DNA of 64,000 bases, from positions 4,187,797-4,251,796 of the forward strand of contig NC_067204.1 in NCBI RefSeq assembly GCF_026262505.1. The letters are read 5' to 3'. Position numbers and translations under genes: made by a program. The notes below the pieces were generated by a model. That model was given only the letters and a program-made list of their open reading frames with translations, was not told where the DNA came from and made no database searches. Positions 61,259-64,000 of the stretch are shown here, in pieces. This DNA is from Trichomonas vaginalis G3. Taxonomy: Eukaryota; Parabasalia; Trichomonadida; Trichomonadidae. The stretch's first letter is position 1; every line of letters begins with the position of its first letter.

Positions 61259-61990
61259 TCACTCCTCTGTAGCGGGTTCTTCTAAACTTGTCTCCCACAT
61301 CTTAATATTTTCATCAAGGAGACGAATTATGTCTGATGCTTCTGCACGAGAATTTTCAGTGTTTTGCTCAATAAGAGGAGCACAATTTTGGTAAGTTTCT
61401 TGTGCTAAGTTTATAGCTTCTTGTTTTTTGTCCGCAATTTCGAACAAAAAGACAGTATAGTTCAAAATCAAACCCAATGATGTTGGAGTAAATGATTGAA
61501 GGTTTTGTTTTGACACAGAAAGTGCTGATTCATATGATTCCATTGCTTTTTGCTTAGCATTTTCAAACGCTTCATCTGTCTGGGCTTCGCAAATGTATCT
61601 ATAGTAGTCTGCCTTTAATTTTTGATAAAAAACGATGGATTCTGGATCTGTAGTCTTTGGGATAAGCGTATTATCGAGTAAATCGAAGAGTTCATTGCAA
61701 ATGTTAACTAATTCTGTCACTAAATCTTTTTTAATTTGCTCAATTTTATGCTTGCATACATCGGACGATTCACTAACCTCATCATCTTGCAATAAAAGAT
61801 GGCGTAAACCTTGTCTACGAGTAGAGATTAGTGTTTTATAAGATACCATTAAAAGAGAACGTTCTGATGCATCTAAAATTGGATTAAGCTCAATAGCACG
61901 CTTTACGTACTTGACCATATCAAGTGCTTTGTTTGGCAAGTCACTGAGTATTCTTGCCATAGCAATGCATTTCTCGCGCTCACTGCTCAT
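61259..61990 (-). CDS. 14-3-3 protein
   Basis: A 243-residue phosphoserine-binding adaptor. Recognised by SLLMVSYKTLISTRRQGLRHL (about 44-64), FYQKLKADYYRYICE (about 121-135; groove residues Lys/Arg/Tyr present) and PTSLGLILNYTVFLFEI (about 167-183). The usual N-terminal helices are present; the C-terminal tail is acidic. The loop with LLQDDEVSESSDVCKHK is slightly altered compared with animal forms. The ATG follows TTTCAAA. Intact. Confidence 0.96.
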   Translation of the reverse strand: MSSEREKCIAMARILSDLPNKALDMVKYVKRAIELNPILDASERSLLMVSYKTLISTRRQGLRHLLLQDDEVSESSDVCKHKIEQIKKDLVTELVNICNELFDLLDNTLIPKTTDPESIVFYQKLKADYYRYICEAQTDEAFENAKQKAMESYESALSVSKQNLQSFTPTSLGLILNYTVFLFEIADKKQEAINLAQETYQNCAPLIEQNTENSRAEASDIIRLLDENIKMWETSLEEPATEE

Positions 61991-62492
61991 TTTGAAAGGT
62001 TTTATATCGAAATTTGTATATTATTATTTGACTTTTGAAATGACCTATATATTTCAATTTAAATTCTGGATTTTTTGATGGAATTTTAACATTTTGAATG
62101 TTTTCAAATTAAAACCTTATGAATTGGATTCTCCATTTATAGTAGATTGTATTTTTGAACTCATGAAATTCCAAAAAAAATCTCAATTTTGATTTTATGA
62201 AACTAAAAAATGCCAATTTTTATAGCAAAATTCAAAAAATGAGAAATTTTTAGAGATTTTTTAGAATTTTAAAAGCATAAATATCGATCATTATGCAATT
62301 GATATCAGTTTTTATTCGATTGAGCTCATATATTTTTAAATATTGTAATTTTACAAAATTAATCTTTGAAGAAGTAACCTAGACTGGCTTGGTTAGTTTA
62401 GGTAACTAACATTATTTTATTTTAGGACGTAATAAAATGTAATAATGAAATTAATTAAACAGTAATTTTAATAAAAACAAAGTAAATGCATG
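61991..62492. other. Spacer, no gene seen
   Basis: AT-rich, with several homopolymer T/A runs and no frame or RNA gene. Confidence 0.5.
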
Positions 62493-63311
62493 TTATAGAT
62501 TTTCAAGTATCTGCTCTGAAATGGCCATTTCATCTCTATCCGAACAAAGTAAGAACTTGAGAATATGACCTATGTTATCTTCATCAATACTGATATTACG
62601 ACAAATCTGCTCACTAGGTTCTAATTTCTTTTCTACATCTTCCATCGAAGAAATTTTAGGATTGATGTAAGTACTCTGGCAAAAGAAACTTTCTGTTAGA
62701 TCTCCAAGGGATTTTTCGTATTGTTCGCTAGGCATCCATTCACCATTTGGAAGTAGTGCGGGAATTGTAGAAAATACTTCGTCATAATGATTTAGGAAAA
62801 TTTCTATGATATTTTTTGGAAGAATGAATGCAGGATTTTGCGGATCACATATCAAAATGGGAGACAAAATAATAGCTATATTCGATGCATTCATTCTATT
62901 CGATGGATGTTTTGTGATTAAAGTAAAAAACGCGATTATTCTTGAAAAAAGAGCTCTATTTATAAAGTAAAGGGTATTAACAAAATCTTTTGCATCATTA
63001 ACATCGTAAATTTCTATGACTGTTTGCAAATTCGAATTCATCAAAATTGAATCAGGTATATCTCGGATAAATTGAGTAATAACATTACAAACTTCGAACG
63101 GACTGGTAGTCAAATTTTCATCAAATGTATCTGTCGCATCAGCAAATTGTCTAATCGCAGTTTTTTTATTTACATCACCAGGAATTCTAAAAATTCCTTC
63201 TTCATCGACATATTTTTCGAGAACATAAGACATACATGATTCTAGAAAACGAGGAACTGCTCTTCTGGTTTGCATGAAGACGGCAGTCAGATTTTTGCCC
63301 CAAATACCCAT
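62493..63311 (-). CDS. RhoGAP-domain protein
   Basis: A 272-residue GTPase-activating protein for Rho/Rac-type GTPases. The RhoGAP domain fills most of the chain: VPRFLESCMSYVLEKYVDEEGIFRIPG with the arginine finger R42, then FIRDIPDSILM (in place of LRELPEPL), and NASNIAIILSPILI (NLA..F.P-type motif). The ATG giving MGIWGKNLTA is used; the frame also opens two codons earlier at GTG. It lies downstream of a 24-base motif identical to that of the RING gene at 32,880. Fits actin regulation in an amoeboid-flagellate parasite. Confidence 0.93.
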   Translation of the reverse strand: MGIWGKNLTAVFMQTRRAVPRFLESCMSYVLEKYVDEEGIFRIPGDVNKKTAIRQFADATDTFDENLTTSPFEVCNVITQFIRDIPDSILMNSNLQTVIEIYDVNDAKDFVNTLYFINRALFSRIIAFFTLITKHPSNRMNASNIAIILSPILICDPQNPAFILPKNIIEIFLNHYDEVFSTIPALLPNGEWMPSEQYEKSLGDLTESFFCQSTYINPKISSMEDVEKKLEPSEQICRNISIDEDNIGHILKFLLCSDRDEMAISEQILENL

Positions 63312-63319
63312 TTTCACGT

Positions 63320-63343
63320 AATTGTCACTTTTTATTAAATTTT
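63320..63343 (-). promoter_or_regulatory. Shared promoter motif (second copy)
   Basis: The reverse complement is AAAATTTAATAAAAAGTGAC plus AATT, identical over 24 bases to 32848-32871 and 8 bases from the ATG, as there. Confidence 0.65.
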
Positions 63344-63897
63344 ATTTTGACACTTTTTAATTTTTTTACAAACGTTTTACCTCATTTTTTCCCCGAAAAA
63401 AACAATTAATTTTACAACTACCACATTTTTGTTTAGGAACATGCACCACACATTGATAACTAACTAATGCTTTGATGTTTTACTAAGTTTTACAAAGTTT
63501 CGGAGTTGATTCGTAGACCCAGCATTAAAATTGGCAACCTACTTAGTACTAACAGATATCTGACGTTATTTCGTTAAATTACTCGATAGAAAAAGGTTGC
63601 AGAGAAAAGATTGACGAAAAATTGACTGTTTTTAATAAAAAATGAGACCAGAAACGGAAAATATACAATCACATGCCTGTTATTTACAAAGGTCCAAATA
63701 TCAAGGTATACATTATTGGCGATTCAATTTTGTTTTTTGAATATGAATGAAACACGTTGAACCTTTCAATTTTAATTCACATTTGAGATTGTATTGAATT
63801 TACTAATTTTGTGTATTTCATACCATAATCAGTTTAAATAATAATATATAAAAAACCGTTGCATTGAATTTAAACGATATCAAAGTTAAAAAAACAA
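63344..63897. other. Divergent spacer, no gene seen
   Basis: AT-rich, between RhoGAP and the gene at the right edge. Confidence 0.5.
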
Positions 63898-64000
63898 ATG
63901 TCCTATCCATACTATTATTATGAACCTGAGACACCATCACCTACTCCAGCTTGCCATGTGATTGAACAAAGGTTTGGGAGAGATGCATGTGTCTCAGATG
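63898..64000 (+). CDS. Start of an unknown gene, cut by the window
   Basis: An open frame of 34 codons from an ATG to the window end, beginning MSYPYYYYEPETPSPTPACH, with a Tyr/Pro-rich opening and then VIEQRFGRDACVSD. The ATG follows an A/T-rich leader like those of other genes here. No family can be named from this piece. Confidence 0.6.
   Translation, partial: MSYPYYYYEPETPSPTPACHVIEQRFGRDACVSD

Overview
The window looks like nuclear DNA of a parabasalid protist, most likely Tritrichomonas or a close relative (inference). It is AT-rich, uses the standard code and has compact, apparently intron-poor genes. Several start codons lie within about 20 bases of a TCA-type initiator like that of Trichomonas vaginalis, and several stop codons sit in TAAA. 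The gene set fits: a very large multi-membrane class III cyclase, short Myb proteins, PPP phosphatase, EB1, 14-3-3, Sac phosphatase, RhoGAP, iron alcohol dehydrogenase and a bacterial-type SsnA amidohydrolase. Maverick/Polinton remains fill the first third.

Bases 1-22,300 hold two Maverick (Polinton) fossils. 1-3,977 is a heavily decayed block ending in a capsid-like remnant. 3,978 to about 22,290 is a better preserved element: protein-primed DNA polymerase B, integrase, small proteins, two KilA-N-type region genes, a phage-tail-collar fibre protein, minor proteins, packaging ATPase and major capsid gene. Replication genes are on the plus strand and virion genes mostly on the minus strand. 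No terminal inverted repeats were recognised. The element carries the most unusual signal I see: short GC-rich twin hairpins, two mini-hairpins exactly 2 nt apart, at five places and seven copies, with different stem sequences but the same architecture.

22,470-29,200: an EF-hand gene, tRNA-Glu(CTC), a coiled-coil gene whose reading frame runs open upstream of its first ATG, then a 4.2-kb spacer. The spacer holds two apparent non-autonomous elements whose inverted ends both run into AAAAGTGACA. One contains a five-copy 120-bp minisatellite and a perfect three-way-junction palindrome of 62 nt; the other is a foldback with about 430-bp arms.

29,200-45,700: phosphatase, SsnA-like amidohydrolase, beta-helix/double-RING protein, Myb, coiled-coil protein, ribosomal L12, and a large inverted duplication (arms about 1.7 kb) of an iron alcohol dehydrogenase gene around an Arc1p/EMAP-II-like tRNA-binding gene. 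Both dehydrogenase copies share the same frame break.

45,650-64,000: Sac phosphatase with a 1.0-kb MITE-like element just upstream, an unknown gene, a coiled-coil gene, the cyclase, EB1, 14-3-3, RhoGAP and the start of another gene at the right edge. Signalling and cytoskeleton genes dominate, with no operon-like arrangement outside the Maverick.
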